A stretch of 64,000 nt of DNA, from assembly GCA_021831785.1 (NCBI GenBank), contig JAKBMB010000007.1:1-64000 (forward strand). Reading direction: 5' to 3'. Both the position numbers and the translations under genes were made by a program. The stretch's first letter is position 1; each line of letters begins with the position of its first letter. The notes below the pieces were generated by a model. It saw only the letters and a list, made by a program, of their open reading frames with translations, was not told the origin of the DNA and did no database searches. Shown here piece by piece: positions 17,848 through 27,307 of this stretch. The DNA comes from Deltaproteobacteria bacterium. GTDB lineage: Bacteria > Desulfobacterota > Binatia > Binatales > Binataceae.

Positions 17848-20075
17848 ACCGCGGCGCTGATGCGGAGCCGCGCTCGCCGGCGCGGTCTTCGGAGCCAGAA
17901 CCACAGGCGGCTTCGAGCGCCCAGCGGCTGCGGCGCGAGCTTCGCGCGCTGGTCGTTGGCGCCGCGGCTTTGTTCGCCGCGCTGAGCACGGCTTCCTACG
18001 AAGCCGGCCGGGAACCCAACCTCGGCGGGCCGGTCGGGCGCGCGCTCGCCGCGGCGCTGGCTCATTACTTCGGCCATCTGGCGGTCGCGGTCGCGCTGGC
18101 CGCGGCTTGCCTGGCCGCGGCGCTCTGGCGCGGCGCCCCGACGCGCCGCATAGCCAGAGTGGGAGTCGGCGCCGGGGCAATATTGGGCGTGTTAAGCTGC
18201 ATCGCCGCAATGGCGGGCGGCGCCTCGTGGGGCGGCGCGGTTGGCGCCGCGGCCTGCGGGCTGTTGACGGCTTACGTTAGCATCGGCGGCACTTGCTTGC
18301 TTCTCGCGATGGGCGCGCTGTTCGCGCTAGCGCTGATATTCGAGCTTGCCCCAACCGAGCTTGTGCGCCGCGCACGCCAGGCCCTGATTCGGCCGAAGAG
18401 CGCGCCGACGGCCGGCAGGCCCGCGGACAGCTCCGAGCCGGCAATCCTGCTGGATGCGGAGGTGGGGGCCGCGCCGCCTGAGGGGGATGATGAGCGGGCG
18501 CGCTGGCCAGAGCCGACGATCCTTCGCCGGACCGAGTCGATAAACGCCCCGGCGCGGCGCGCCAACGAAGCTGCGGCGCGCCGCGCAAGGGGGGCTTCCA
18601 AACTGCCGCCGCACGCGCTCCTCGATAGACCGCCGCCGTTTGACGGCGCGTTTGATCGGTCGATGCTGGAGGAGAGCGCGCGCGTTGTAGAGCAGAAGCT
18701 GGCCGACTTCGGCGTGATGGGCCGCGTGGTGGGAGTGCAGCCCGGGCCGGTTATCTCGATGTACAAATTCGAGCCCGCCTCGGGGGTGAAGGTCAGTCAG
18801 GTCCTAAACCTCGCGGACGACCTCTCGCTGGCGCTCAAAGCCCCGTCGATCAGAATTCAGGCCCCCGTGCCGGGTGAAGCGGTGATCGGTATCGAGGTGC
18901 CCAACCGCAAACGCGAGAAGATTTACCTGCGCGAAATCCTCGAGGCGCCGGAGTTCGCCGCGTCCGGCGGCCATCTGACGATCGCTTTAGGCAAGACGAT
19001 CAGCGGCCGGCCGGCGGCGGCGGACCTCGCGCGAATGCCGCACCTATTAATCGCCGGCGCCACCGGGGCGGGCAAATCGGTCGCGCTCCACGCCATGATC
19101 GCTTCAATCGTGTTCAACGCGGCGGCCGACGACGTCCGTTTTATCCTGATCGACCCCAAGATGCTGGAGCTGTCCGTCTACGAGGGGATTCCCCATCTCT
19201 TGGTGCCGGTCGTAGTTGACCCCGACAAGGCCACCGCTGCGCTGCTGTGGGCGACCCAGGAGATGGAGCGCAGGTATCGCCAGATGCGCGAGCTGGGCGT
19301 GCGCAATATCGACGGCTACAACCTGGCGCTGGCAAATGACCCCGAGCTGGCCGCGGCCCGATTCACGAAATGGGCCGGCCAAGCCGACATCGGCGAGGAC
19401 GACCGATCGGCGCCGGAACATCGCAAGCTGCCCAAGATCGTGATCGTTATCGACGAGCTGGCGGACTTGATGCTGAGCGAGGGGAAAAACGTCGAGCGCG
19501 ATATCACGCGTCTAGCGCAAAAGGCGCGCGCCTCCGGGATTCATCTGATTTTGGCGACCCAGCGGCCGTCGGTCGACATCATTACCGGGCTCATCAAGGC
19601 CAATATGCCGGCGCGCATATCCTTCCAAGTCGCCTCGCGGGTGGACTCGCGAACGATCCTTGACGCGATCGGGGCCGAACGTTTGCTGGGCGATGGGGAT
19701 ATGCTGTTTATGCCGCCGGGTACGGCCAAGCTGCAGCGCCTACACGGCCCGTTCGTATCCGAAAACGAAATGCGCAAGGTGACCGACTTCTTGCGCGCGC
19801 AGGGGGCGCCCGATTACCAGATGGAGATTCTCGAGACGAAGCGCTTCGAGGGCGGCGCCGGCGAGGCTTCCTCGGAACGCGACGAGATGTACGACGAGGC
19901 CGTGAAAATTGTCAGCGAAACCAATCAGGCCTCAATCTCGATGATTCAGCGCCGTCTGCGTATCGGCTACAATAGAGCGGCGAGAATTGTCGAGCAGATG
20001 GAGCGCGAAGGCTTGGTTTCCCCGGGTGACGGGCTGCGCCCGCGTGAGGTCCGCACTCTGCGAGTCGTGCGCTAG
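17829..20075 (+). CDS. ftsK: DNA translocase FtsK/SpoIIIE
   Basis: Septum-anchored DNA pump that clears chromosomes and activates XerCD at dif. The 748-residue protein starts at GTG 17829 inside the end of rnj. Layout: four to five membrane spans in about residues 40-175, a short linker (about 175-260) rather than the 600-residue one of E. coli, the alpha-beta motor with Walker A GATGAGKS near 410 and Walker B IVIVIDELADLM, LATQRPSVDIITGLIKANMP, and a C-terminal winged-helix gamma domain (ASISMIQRRLRIGYNRAARI). This is the compact SpoIIIE-like form. The gene pair rnj-ftsK is common in several phyla. Confidence 0.94.
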   Translation: MRGRGIDRGADAEPRSPARSSEPEPQAASSAQRLRRELRALVVGAAALFAALSTASYEAGREPNLGGPVGRALAAALAHYFGHLAVAVALAAACLAAALWRGAPTRRIARVGVGAGAILGVLSCIAAMAGGASWGGAVGAAACGLLTAYVSIGGTCLLLAMGALFALALIFELAPTELVRRARQALIRPKSAPTAGRPADSSEPAILLDAEVGAAPPEGDDERARWPEPTILRRTESINAPARRANEAAARRARGASKLPPHALLDRPPPFDGAFDRSMLEESARVVEQKLADFGVMGRVVGVQPGPVISMYKFEPASGVKVSQVLNLADDLSLALKAPSIRIQAPVPGEAVIGIEVPNRKREKIYLREILEAPEFAASGGHLTIALGKTISGRPAAADLARMPHLLIAGATGAGKSVALHAMIASIVFNAAADDVRFILIDPKMLELSVYEGIPHLLVPVVVDPDKATAALLWATQEMERRYRQMRELGVRNIDGYNLALANDPELAAARFTKWAGQADIGEDDRSAPEHRKLPKIVIVIDELADLMLSEGKNVERDITRLAQKARASGIHLILATQRPSVDIITGLIKANMPARISFQVASRVDSRTILDAIGAERLLGDGDMLFMPPGTAKLQRLHGPFVSENEMRKVTDFLRAQGAPDYQMEILETKRFEGGAGEASSERDEMYDEAVKIVSETNQASISMIQRRLRIGYNRAARIVEQMEREGLVSPGDGLRPREVRTLRVVR

Positions 20076-20627
20076 CTCTTTTGGCGTTTTGAAAGCTTGG
20101 GTGCGACAGGTCGCTTGGCGGCGCCGACCGAGCGCGTTCCGAGACCGGAGTTCGGCCGCATCCGCCCGCATCCACCAACGGCGGTCGCCGGTGTCGTTCT
20201 GGACGGTCAACCTAGGGCCGCGAAGGAACGAAAAACGAGAGCGCGGCGGCTTTTGCCTGGAAGGGATTTTTAACCGGCGCAGCCCGGCCCTCCGGTGCGT
20301 ACGTCGGAAGGCCGGCTTGCCCGCGCGTTCCGCTTGTTCCGTTTGTTCGCACGTATCTCACACGCTCGATCGACGTGAGCAGGCGCCAGGAATAATGCAC
20401 GCTCTGCGGTCGTCAAAATAAGATGAGCCGCAACTGCGGGGCGCCCGCCGGCAAGTCTGTTCCCGATTGCGCTTGAAGGACCTCTTAATTTGTGCGACGA
20501 GGGGATTTGCGCAGCCCGTCTCGCCGAACGGGCGTTTGGCGCGTGACGTTGTTGTTGGGGATACTGTTCCTAACCGTGCTCAGTAGAACAAAGCGCTGCG
20601 GCGAATTGTGATTGCCCGCGGAGGTAC
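20076..20627. other. 550-bp intergenic stretch, no supported gene
   Basis: Only short, basic, motif-free frames occur. It should contain the promoter of the lolA-rimO-dksA-mrp group. A GGAGG ribosome site at its end, just before 20628, belongs to lolA. Confidence 0.5.
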
Positions 20628-21353
20628 GTGACCACGCTTTTCGTTCCGGTCGGCAAGGCGAATCAAGCTCGGCGCGCTGCGGTGTGGGTTTTTTGCTGCA
20701 CGCTGTCTTGGGTGGGTATCTTTTGCGGCGCGCCGGTCAGCGCGCGGCAGCCCGTGAACCCATGCGCGCACCAGGATCTTCCTCGCCTTATCGGCGAGAT
20801 CCAACGTCACTACCAAGTCACCGATTCATTTCGTGCTAGCTTCGCCGAACAAATCGTGCCGCTCAGCGGAGAGCCTAAAATGCGTCATGGCAAAATTTAC
20901 CTCCAAAAGCCGGGAAAGATGCGCTGGGATTTCGCGGCCCCTGACAACGAGACGATCGTTTGTGACGGAACCACGCTTTATAGCTATCAGCCCGACCTAA
21001 ACCAGGTTGTCGAGGTTCCAATCTCAAGGGCGTTCTCGTCCTCGGCCGCCACCGCTTTTCTGCTCGGCGTAGGCCGGCTCGAGCAGGATTTCCAGCCTGC
21101 TTGGCCTGCTTCTCAGCCTGCCGACGGCAGCGTTGGCGTGGTTCTCAGGCCTAAGCCGGGCCAAGGGACAGGCCAAACCGTGGACCTCGAAGTCGATCCA
21201 CATACCTGCTCAATTAAAGCGGTTCGCATCGAAGATCAGATCGGCAACGTAACGCGGCTTGAGTTTCTCAATCCGCAAACGAATGTTGGGCTGGACGCAT
21301 CGATGTTCCACTTCAACGTCCCGGCGGGCGCCGACGTGGTCCGGGCTCCATAA
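20628..21353 (+). CDS. lolA: Outer-membrane lipoprotein carrier LolA
   Basis: Periplasmic chaperone that takes lipoproteins from LolCDE to the outer membrane. The 241-residue protein starts with GTG and a GGAGG site 4-5 bases before it, then a signal sequence of about 35 residues with cleavage expected after SARQP. Mature motifs IQRHYQVTDSFRASFAEQ, GKIYLQKPGKMRWDF and FSSSAATAFLLG are the LolA pattern, and the C-terminal strand FHFNVPAGADVV closes the half-barrel. The R in KMRWDF is the functional arginine of the family. Its presence shows the cell has an outer membrane with Lol sorting. Confidence 0.92.
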   Translation: MTTLFVPVGKANQARRAAVWVFCCTLSWVGIFCGAPVSARQPVNPCAHQDLPRLIGEIQRHYQVTDSFRASFAEQIVPLSGEPKMRHGKIYLQKPGKMRWDFAAPDNETIVCDGTTLYSYQPDLNQVVEVPISRAFSSSAATAFLLGVGRLEQDFQPAWPASQPADGSVGVVLRPKPGQGTGQTVDLEVDPHTCSIKAVRIEDQIGNVTRLEFLNPQTNVGLDASMFHFNVPAGADVVRAP

Positions 21354-21367
21354 AGCTGTGGTCAAAC

Positions 21368-21385
21368 GCTCAGGCGAGCTTTTTT
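21368..21385 (+). terminator. Small terminator-like hairpin after lolA
   Basis: GCTC-AGGC-GAGC (21368-21379) forms a 4-bp stem followed by six T (21380-21385). The stem is short, so termination is probably partial, and rimO begins 85 bases later. Confidence 0.4.
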
Positions 21386-21470
21386 AACCTAAGGCGACCC
21401 TTTGGAACAAGGATTGCAGCGTCGCCTAGCAGACAGTATCCTGAGTATTCTTTCGTTACGGCGCAGGCAC

Positions 21471-22814
21471 ATGGAAAGAGTTCATCTGCTCAACCTCGGC
21501 TGTCCAAAAAACCAGGTCGACGGCGAACTGATGCTCGGCGCGCTCGGGCGCGCGGGCTTTGAAATCAGCCTTGACCCGGAACAGGCCGAAGTCTTGATCA
21601 TCAATACTTGCGCCTTTATTGAAGCGGCAAAAAAGGAATCCTTAGACGCGATTTTGCGTCTTGCGAGGGTCAAGGAACGCGCAGATGGACGCCGATTGGT
21701 CGTCGCCGGATGCCTCGCGCAGCGTTACGGCGAGCAACTGAGAGCGGCGATGCCCGAGATCGACATCTTGGTCGGAACCGGGAACTTTCTCGACCTGCCC
21801 GAGCTTTTGCTTCGCCGTGCGGGGACGCCGCAGGAGCGCCCGGCCCCGTATCCCGGCGCGGCCCATTTATTGGCGTCTTCTGACGCGCCGCGCCTTCTTA
21901 CCGGTCTGCCGTGGACGGCATACGTCAAAGTTTCCGAGGGCTGCAACCACCGGTGCGCGTTCTGCATCATTCCGAAGATTCGCGGCCGGCATCAGAGCCG
22001 CCCGCTCGACGATGTCGTGGCCGAGGTGAGAACGCTGGTTGAGCGTGGCGTGCGTGAAGTGAATTTGGTGGCCCAGGACCTGACGGCCTATGGGCGGGAC
22101 CTCCGGCCGTGCACTTCGCTGGCCGCTCTGTTGCGCGCGTTGGCGGCAGTTGAAGATTTAAGCTGGATTCGATTGTTGTATTGCTACCCGAACTTCGTTA
22201 GCGACGAGCTTCTGGACGCAATCCGCGAGTTGCCGCAGGTGGTCAATTATCTCGACATGCCGCTTCAACATGCGGACGATCGAGTATTGCGGACTATGCG
22301 GCGCGAACGCTCGGCATCCGCGCTGCGGTCGCTGCTCGATAGGGTTAGACGCAAGTTGCCGACGCTTGCTTTGCGCACGTCATTCATCGTTGGTTTTCCG
22401 GGCGAAGACGACCAAGCATTCTCTTGCCTTTTGGATTTTGTACGCGAGCAGCAGTTCGACCGGGTCGGCGTATTCACCTACTCTCGCGAGGAAGGAACGG
22501 CGGCCTACGATTTGCCCGACCAGGTGCCCCAACGCGTCAAGCGTGAGCGCCGGCGCGCTCTGATGGCGGCGCAGGGTGAGGTCTCGTTGCGCAAGAACCG
22601 GGAGTTGGTCGGTAAAGAGATAGAAGTGTTGGTCGAAAGCGAGAGCCCCGACCGACGAGCCCGCATGCGCGGGCGAAGCTGGTCGCAGGCGCCGGAGATT
22701 GACGGCACGGTGTTTCTGAACGGCGCGGCCAGGGCCGGGCAGTTTGCGCGCGCCCGGGTAGAAAGGGCTTTCACCTATGATCTGCACGCGCGAGTCGTCG
22801 AAACAGTTGCATAA
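21471..22814 (+). CDS. rimO: Ribosomal protein S12 methylthiotransferase RimO
   Basis: Radical-SAM enzyme that adds a methylthio group to the conserved aspartate of ribosomal protein S12. From ATG 21471 the protein is 447 residues. It opens MERVHLLNLGCPKNQVD, the UPF0004 domain with its Cys residues for the auxiliary cluster (Cys in LGCPKN, INTCAFIE, VAGCLAQ), then the radical-SAM triad CNHRCAFC near 157-164, the IPKIRGRHQSR segment and a C-terminal TRAM domain. IPKIRG distinguishes RimO from MiaB (VPYTRG). The frame opens 69 bases earlier at 21402 but that start lacks family similarity. Confidence 0.94.
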   Translation: MERVHLLNLGCPKNQVDGELMLGALGRAGFEISLDPEQAEVLIINTCAFIEAAKKESLDAILRLARVKERADGRRLVVAGCLAQRYGEQLRAAMPEIDILVGTGNFLDLPELLLRRAGTPQERPAPYPGAAHLLASSDAPRLLTGLPWTAYVKVSEGCNHRCAFCIIPKIRGRHQSRPLDDVVAEVRTLVERGVREVNLVAQDLTAYGRDLRPCTSLAALLRALAAVEDLSWIRLLYCYPNFVSDELLDAIRELPQVVNYLDMPLQHADDRVLRTMRRERSASALRSLLDRVRRKLPTLALRTSFIVGFPGEDDQAFSCLLDFVREQQFDRVGVFTYSREEGTAAYDLPDQVPQRVKRERRRALMAAQGEVSLRKNRELVGKEIEVLVESESPDRRARMRGRSWSQAPEIDGTVFLNGAARAGQFARARVERAFTYDLHARVVETVA

Positions 22815-22832
22815 GCAAAAGGCGGTGGAGAA

Positions 22833-23285
22833 ATGCCGAAAAAGAACGGCGTAGTTAGCCGGAAGAAGTTTTTGGCCGCGATGCGCAAGCGGTTGGAGAC
22901 CATGCGATCGCAGTTGGCCAACGACGTTGACCAAGAACTGCGCACCGAACGCGAGGGCACCAAGGACGAAGGAATGGATACCTACGACTTGGCCTCGGAG
23001 GAGCGCGCCCGCGAGCTGAACTCCATCTTGTCCGACCGCGAGTTAAGCAAGATTCGCGAGATCGAAGAGGCGATCGAGCGCCTCGACGAAGGTACCTTCG
23101 GGATCTGCGAGGGATGTGGTATGGAGATCGCCGAGGCGCGTTTGGAGGCCATGCCGTTTACCCGGTTGTGCCGCGACTGCCAGCAGGACCACGAGCGAAA
23201 AGAGCGTGCTCAGCGGCGGATCGAAGGCGATCGCTTCGCCTACCGGCGCGTCGGCTCGGCTGACAACGACGAGGAAAACACCTAG
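22833..23285 (+). CDS. DksA/TraR family zinc-finger regulator
   Basis: Small coiled-coil protein that binds the RNA polymerase secondary channel and modulates transcription. The 150-residue protein starts with a basic region, has a long charged coiled coil (about 25-95) with EERARELNSILSDREL, and a four-cysteine zinc finger CEGCG...CRDC near 103-127. The tip carries DTYDLASEE. DksA proper has a DXXDXA tip; here the DTYDLASEE sequence meets it (D-T-Y-D-L-A). It follows rimO by 18 bp and is probably co-transcribed. The exact family member (DksA or DksA-like) cannot be set by eye. Confidence 0.88.
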   Translation: MPKKNGVVSRKKFLAAMRKRLETMRSQLANDVDQELRTEREGTKDEGMDTYDLASEERARELNSILSDRELSKIREIEEAIERLDEGTFGICEGCGMEIAEARLEAMPFTRLCRDCQQDHERKERAQRRIEGDRFAYRRVGSADNDEENT

Positions 23286-23521
23286 CGTCGGTGGGCGCCG
23301 GCGAGTATAGGTTTGGTCTTGTAACGCAGAGGTCGCTGTAATTTCATCGTGGACGCGATAAGTCGCGGGGTGCCATAGCGCATCATGGTGAAAGCTTCGA
23401 TCGGCAGCGACGAAGCCCGCTTCACCGCGAAAGTAGGCGCGCATCGGCCTGGGCCTTAGAAGCGCGGGGAAATGGGCAGTAAGTTGACGCAGTATGCCGG
23501 CGAGCGGTGGGGGTTGCGCGG

Positions 23522-24490
23522 ATGGCGTTGGCAAAGCTGCCTGATCGGCCTCCTGCCGAAACCGAACGCGGAGGAATTCAGGGGAAGCAAAGAGTGATCG
23601 AAAACGGCAGAGTGGCCGAGCCGGGCCTTAACGGCGCCAAGACAAAGGTCGCCGTAGCCAGCGCTAAGGGCGGCGCCGGAAAAAGCACGCTTACCGTGAA
23701 CTTAGCGGCGCAAATGGCGCTCAAGGGACGCAAGGTAGGCATACTTGACGCGGATTTTGGCGCGCCCTCGGTCGCCGCGATGCTGGGGCTGATGCCGGGC
23801 ATTTTGATCCCCGGCGACGGCACCATCGAACCCGCAGCCGGCCCGCTCGGCTTAAGGGTTGCCGGCTCCGACCTGATTGCCGATCCGCTGCTGTCGCTTG
23901 TCGGGCAAGAGCAGCAGGGCTTGCTTGATCCAACGCTCCTGGGCGACGGCCTGAGCGCGTCCGTTGCTTTTTCTCGCCCGTCCGAGACCGGGCTGCTGCT
24001 CAACGGTGTTTCATTCGGCGACTTGGACCTGCTTTTTGTCGATCTTGCCACCGGCCTGGCCCCGCTGCGCGAGATAGCCGACATCGCACCGTTAAGCGCC
24101 GTGCTGATCGTGACACATTCCTCACCGAGCGCCTTGCGCGCGACGCGGTTCCTGGTTGACGCCTCGCTCTCGCTCCACGTGCCGGTGCTCGGAATCGTAG
24201 AAAATATGACCGCTTTCTATTGCAGCCAATGCCGTTCGGTGCGTCCTTTGCTTCCGCAGGGCGGGGTTTTCGAACTTACGCGAGCGACCAAGCTACCGCT
24301 CCTGGCGCGCCTGCCGTTCGATCCGCGCTTGGCCGAGACCTGCGAAAGCGGCGCGTTGTTCGTTCAGCAGTTTCCCGACGCGCCGTTAGCTAAGCAATTG
24401 GCGGACCTGGCGCATAAAATCAAAATCGCGATCGACGCGATGTCATATCGGCCGTCGCCCAACGGCGGCCCGGTGCCGACCGCGCGTTAG
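23522..24490 (+). CDS. Mrp/MinD-type P-loop ATPase
   Basis: Deviant Walker A ATPase with VAVASAKGGAGKSTLTVNLAAQMA, the Mrp/MinD hallmark, and a later Asp switch LLFVDLATGLAP. Near the C-terminus it has CSQCRS preceded by GIVENMTAFY, the Mrp (ApbC/NBP35) pattern in which the CxxC ligates a transferred Fe-S cluster. Compared with Mrp it lacks the N-terminal DUF59 domain. Start choice is open: ATG 23522, or GTG 23594 with AGGGGA upstream, which removes the unconserved first 24 residues. It probably delivers Fe-S clusters, with MinD-like or flagellar roles as alternatives. Confidence 0.75.
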   Translation: MALAKLPDRPPAETERGGIQGKQRVIENGRVAEPGLNGAKTKVAVASAKGGAGKSTLTVNLAAQMALKGRKVGILDADFGAPSVAAMLGLMPGILIPGDGTIEPAAGPLGLRVAGSDLIADPLLSLVGQEQQGLLDPTLLGDGLSASVAFSRPSETGLLLNGVSFGDLDLLFVDLATGLAPLREIADIAPLSAVLIVTHSSPSALRATRFLVDASLSLHVPVLGIVENMTAFYCSQCRSVRPLLPQGGVFELTRATKLPLLARLPFDPRLAETCESGALFVQQFPDAPLAKQLADLAHKIKIAIDAMSYRPSPNGGPVPTAR

Positions 24491-24722
24491 AAGCCGCCCG
24501 CACCAACCGGGTGATCGCAGCCCGGCACTTGCGGCTGGGCTGCGTAGCTAGCAGCGCGGCGTCTCCCCCGAGCAAGGTGGCTGTGGTCAGCCGGCTGCGC
24601 AAAGCGGTGGGCGAAGCTGGCGGCAGGGGCGCCGGCTGCTGATTGCCGGCCGGGGCAGCACAGCGTCAACGCCGCCGTGCTCGCCGGTGCCTGTCCCTAA
24701 CGAGGCTACATCGGGCGAAAAG

Positions 24723-26519
24723 CTATTCGTCTTGGCCGTCGGCCTGTGGGGACATAGCCCAGGGGGGCGGCACTCGGTCTGAAAGCCAAAACGTACCATG
24801 GCCCGAAGCCAGGCGCGATTCGAGAGCGGCAAAGCCCAAGGTCGTGTAAATGATTGTGCCGCCGGGGCCCGGATGGGTCAGCGCAACGCATTTTTCCACT
24901 CTGCCGGCCAGCGCGAGCGGCTGCCCTGCAGGCCCCTGCCTGAGCACGGCGATGAGCCTTTGCGGGAATTGGCTAGGAGTTGGCGCGACAAGTTCGAGCG
25001 CGTCGAGACTCCAACTTTCAGGAGAACCGGCCGCCCGTGACCCACGGCGCAGGTGGTTGCCAGCAAGGCCGTCCGGCGCGTGCAGTCCGGCTTCTAGTGC
25101 GATCGGCGCCGGCGGCGCGTTAAGGTAAGCCCACAGCTGTTTGATCGGCCTGAGCGTGCTACCCGCGCTCCCGTAGTTAGGTCCAAACCCGACCCGGCCG
25201 GGCGCGTCTATCGTGTAAACGGCCGCGCCGAGCCTTACCTCTCCGCACGTTCGGCCGAAACGGCTGCGTGCCGGCGCTCGCTCGGGAAAGCGCAAGAGTT
25301 GGTCGATGTGGGTCTCCGTCGCGCAGCCGTCGGCTTGTCCTTCTAGGCTCAGTGAAACTTCGAGCAGGCGTCCCGAAGCCAGCGCCTGCTCCACGCTTAA
25401 GCAAGCGCGCGCATCGGGAACCGCGATCGCCGGACCAGCAAAGCGCAGCCCAAAGCTTCGCTCCTTCAGCGCAAGCTTGAGTCCACCCAGGGCCATCTCG
25501 TTTGCCGCCACACGCGCTCGATCTTCGGTCGAGAACATGACGACCTTCCCGCCCGCGCAGAGCAAGAGCAACGACGCGCGGCCTAGCCCGCGCCCGAACC
25601 TGAAGCTTGCGATGCCGCCAAGCGAGGCTGCGGGGTCGTAAAACTCCATCCCATAGCGAAGCGATTGAAATTGAGGGTCGGCTTGTCCCGAAAAGCCGGT
25701 CTCGCGCGCCGGTGTGGCCCGCGCGCAGCGGCGCGCAGGCGCTGTCGCGGTTTTCGTGCCGTTGCGCCGCCGTTCGATCCATGCGGCCAACGCTTCTTCC
25801 ACACAGGCGAGCGTGCGGGCGCGCAGCGGTCCCGGCCAGCGCAACGGAACCGAAAGCTCCATCTGGGCGGCTTCGATCGCGCCGCCGCGGGCAAGCTCGG
25901 CCAGCCGTCTTAAGGCGGGCGCGTCGCTTGCGTGATGTCGGCGGGTGAACGCTTGCAAAAGATTGTTCTTGCCGGCGGCCGGATATCGCAGCCCGAAACT
26001 CGCAATAATTCCCCAGTCATCGAGTCGCCTCGCTAAGGGGAACAGCAGGTCGCTTACGAACTCGGTGCCGGCGCTCACGCTATCCATGCCGGTCGGCGGC
26101 GGCGTGCCGCGCTCCAGGCGAACGCCGATCCCGAAGTCGACCCGCGGCTCAATCACGTTCCACCCATGAATGATCAGCACGGCCAGACGGCCGTGAGCGT
26201 TCACGAGCTGCTCGGCATGATCGGCGAGCGCGGCCAGCATCCAAGGGGCGCGGGTAAGCAACTGCGGGATGCGGTTGCAGTCCAGCCGGTTGCGATCCAT
26301 TGCGCGGTTGATAATCGCGCTCGCCTCCAGCCTTACGGCGAGTTCGCGCGCCAGCTCGTCGGTGTAGAGATCGTTGACCTTGGGATGGTGATGGTTGCGC
26401 GCCGGACGCCGCGCGCGTCCGCCGTGGGGAGCGATGAGCAGGACCGGAACGCGGCCCGTTCTAAACTCCAGCCAAGATCGCTCGCCCGCTTCGATGAGGC
26501 GCTCGCCGCTCTCCGGCAT
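24723..26519 (-). CDS. N-formylglutamate amidohydrolase-like protein with extra C-terminal domain
   Basis: About 598 residues. The first 140 residues carry the N-formylglutamate amidohydrolase (PF05013-like) pattern: LIAPHGG (metal His), DLYTDELARELAVRL, a conserved R..LDCNR segment and LIIHGWN. The rest (about 200-598) has no motif I recognise. The frame is open upstream to 26900, but that part overlaps pcs in another frame; the ATG at 26519 shares one base with the pcs stop (TGATG), so coupled translation is likely and sets the start. It is the last gene of a three-gene minus-strand operon with a phosphatase and phosphatidylcholine synthase. A zinc hydrolase role is inferred; the substrate is unknown. 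Confidence 0.6.
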   Translation of the reverse strand: MPESGERLIEAGERSWLEFRTGRVPVLLIAPHGGRARRPARNHHHPKVNDLYTDELARELAVRLEASAIINRAMDRNRLDCNRIPQLLTRAPWMLAALADHAEQLVNAHGRLAVLIIHGWNVIEPRVDFGIGVRLERGTPPPTGMDSVSAGTEFVSDLLFPLARRLDDWGIIASFGLRYPAAGKNNLLQAFTRRHHASDAPALRRLAELARGGAIEAAQMELSVPLRWPGPLRARTLACVEEALAAWIERRRNGTKTATAPARRCARATPARETGFSGQADPQFQSLRYGMEFYDPAASLGGIASFRFGRGLGRASLLLLCAGGKVVMFSTEDRARVAANEMALGGLKLALKERSFGLRFAGPAIAVPDARACLSVEQALASGRLLEVSLSLEGQADGCATETHIDQLLRFPERAPARSRFGRTCGEVRLGAAVYTIDAPGRVGFGPNYGSAGSTLRPIKQLWAYLNAPPAPIALEAGLHAPDGLAGNHLRRGSRAAGSPESWSLDALELVAPTPSQFPQRLIAVLRQGPAGQPLALAGRVEKCVALTHPGPGGTIIYTTLGFAALESRLASGHGTFWLSDRVPPPWAMSPQADGQDE

Positions 26520-27307
26520 CACGAGGCCGCGGATGCCGTGATTCGGCTGTGGCTCCAAAGCGAGCGCGCCTGGAGCGCGAAGGACGCTGCAAAGTAATAG
26601 ACGACGAAGCCCAAGGAACAGTAGACGAGGCCCGGGCGCGGCGAGGGCAGCTCGAGGAGCAATGGTAAAAGGAGCAGCCCCCAGACGAAGCCGAGGACGA
26701 GCGTGAGCCGGCGCAGTTCCGCCGTCCGGCTCGGATAGATAAACTTGAGCGGGAGAAACACCATCAGCGCGAGCACCGCGACAGCAAGGGCGTTGGCGAT
26801 TGCTCCCGTCTTGAGGCAAAACATATATAGCGCGGTCACATTCCAGTACGAGGGAAAGCCGAGAAAGTAGTGGTCGGCGGTCTTGGCGTTGCGGCGGCAA
26901 AATCCGTACGCGCTGGCGATCATCAAGAAGCCGGCGGCAGCTAACCCCGCGGCAGCGGCCGGTAAAAGCCCCAGCCGCAGCATCAAAAACGCCGGCGCCG
27001 CCACGTAATTCAGGTAGTCTACAACGTTGTCCAGCAGGGCCCCGTCAAAGTCGGGCAAGCGCGTCCCCACACCCAGCGCGCGCGCCGCGAATCCGTCGGT
27101 CGAGTCGATTACGGTCGCCAGCGCAAGCGCGATGAACGCCGGGCGCGCGCGGAAATCGGCCGCGTACAACAAGGAAGCCAACCCGAGCACGGCACCCAGC
27201 GCCGTATAGAGATGCAACCCCCAGCTTGCGAGCTGGCCCCAGTCAAGCGTGGCTCGCCGCTCGTGAATCTTTGCCGCCGCGGCCCCTTGATCCCCCCCGT
27301 CTAACAC
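26519..27307 (-). CDS. pcs: Phosphatidylcholine synthase
   Basis: Integral-membrane enzyme that joins CDP-diacylglycerol and choline to phosphatidylcholine. The 262-residue protein has the CDP-alcohol transferase motif in the Pcs version: D68..D71-G72..A75-R76, then G89...D93...D97 within DSTDGFAARALG and DFDGALLDNVVDYLNY. Downstream motifs NAKTADHYFLGFPSYWNV and FLPLKFIYPSRT are specific to Pcs rather than PgsA or PssA. There are about eight membrane spans. The GTG at 27307 overlaps the end of the upstream phosphatase gene by 7 bp and is chosen; the frame extends to 27469 but only antisense-like sequence lies there. Use of exogenous choline is typical for Pcs. Confidence 0.88.
   Translation of the reverse strand: MLDGGDQGAAAAKIHERRATLDWGQLASWGLHLYTALGAVLGLASLLYAADFRARPAFIALALATVIDSTDGFAARALGVGTRLPDFDGALLDNVVDYLNYVAAPAFLMLRLGLLPAAAAGLAAAGFLMIASAYGFCRRNAKTADHYFLGFPSYWNVTALYMFCLKTGAIANALAVAVLALMVFLPLKFIYPSRTAELRRLTLVLGFVWGLLLLPLLLELPSPRPGLVYCSLGFVVYYFAASFALQARSLWSHSRITASAAS

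Noticed and set aside
26520-26900. Upstream extension of the amidohydrolase-like gene
   Set aside because: It lies inside pcs in another frame; TGATG coupling at 26519 sets the start.
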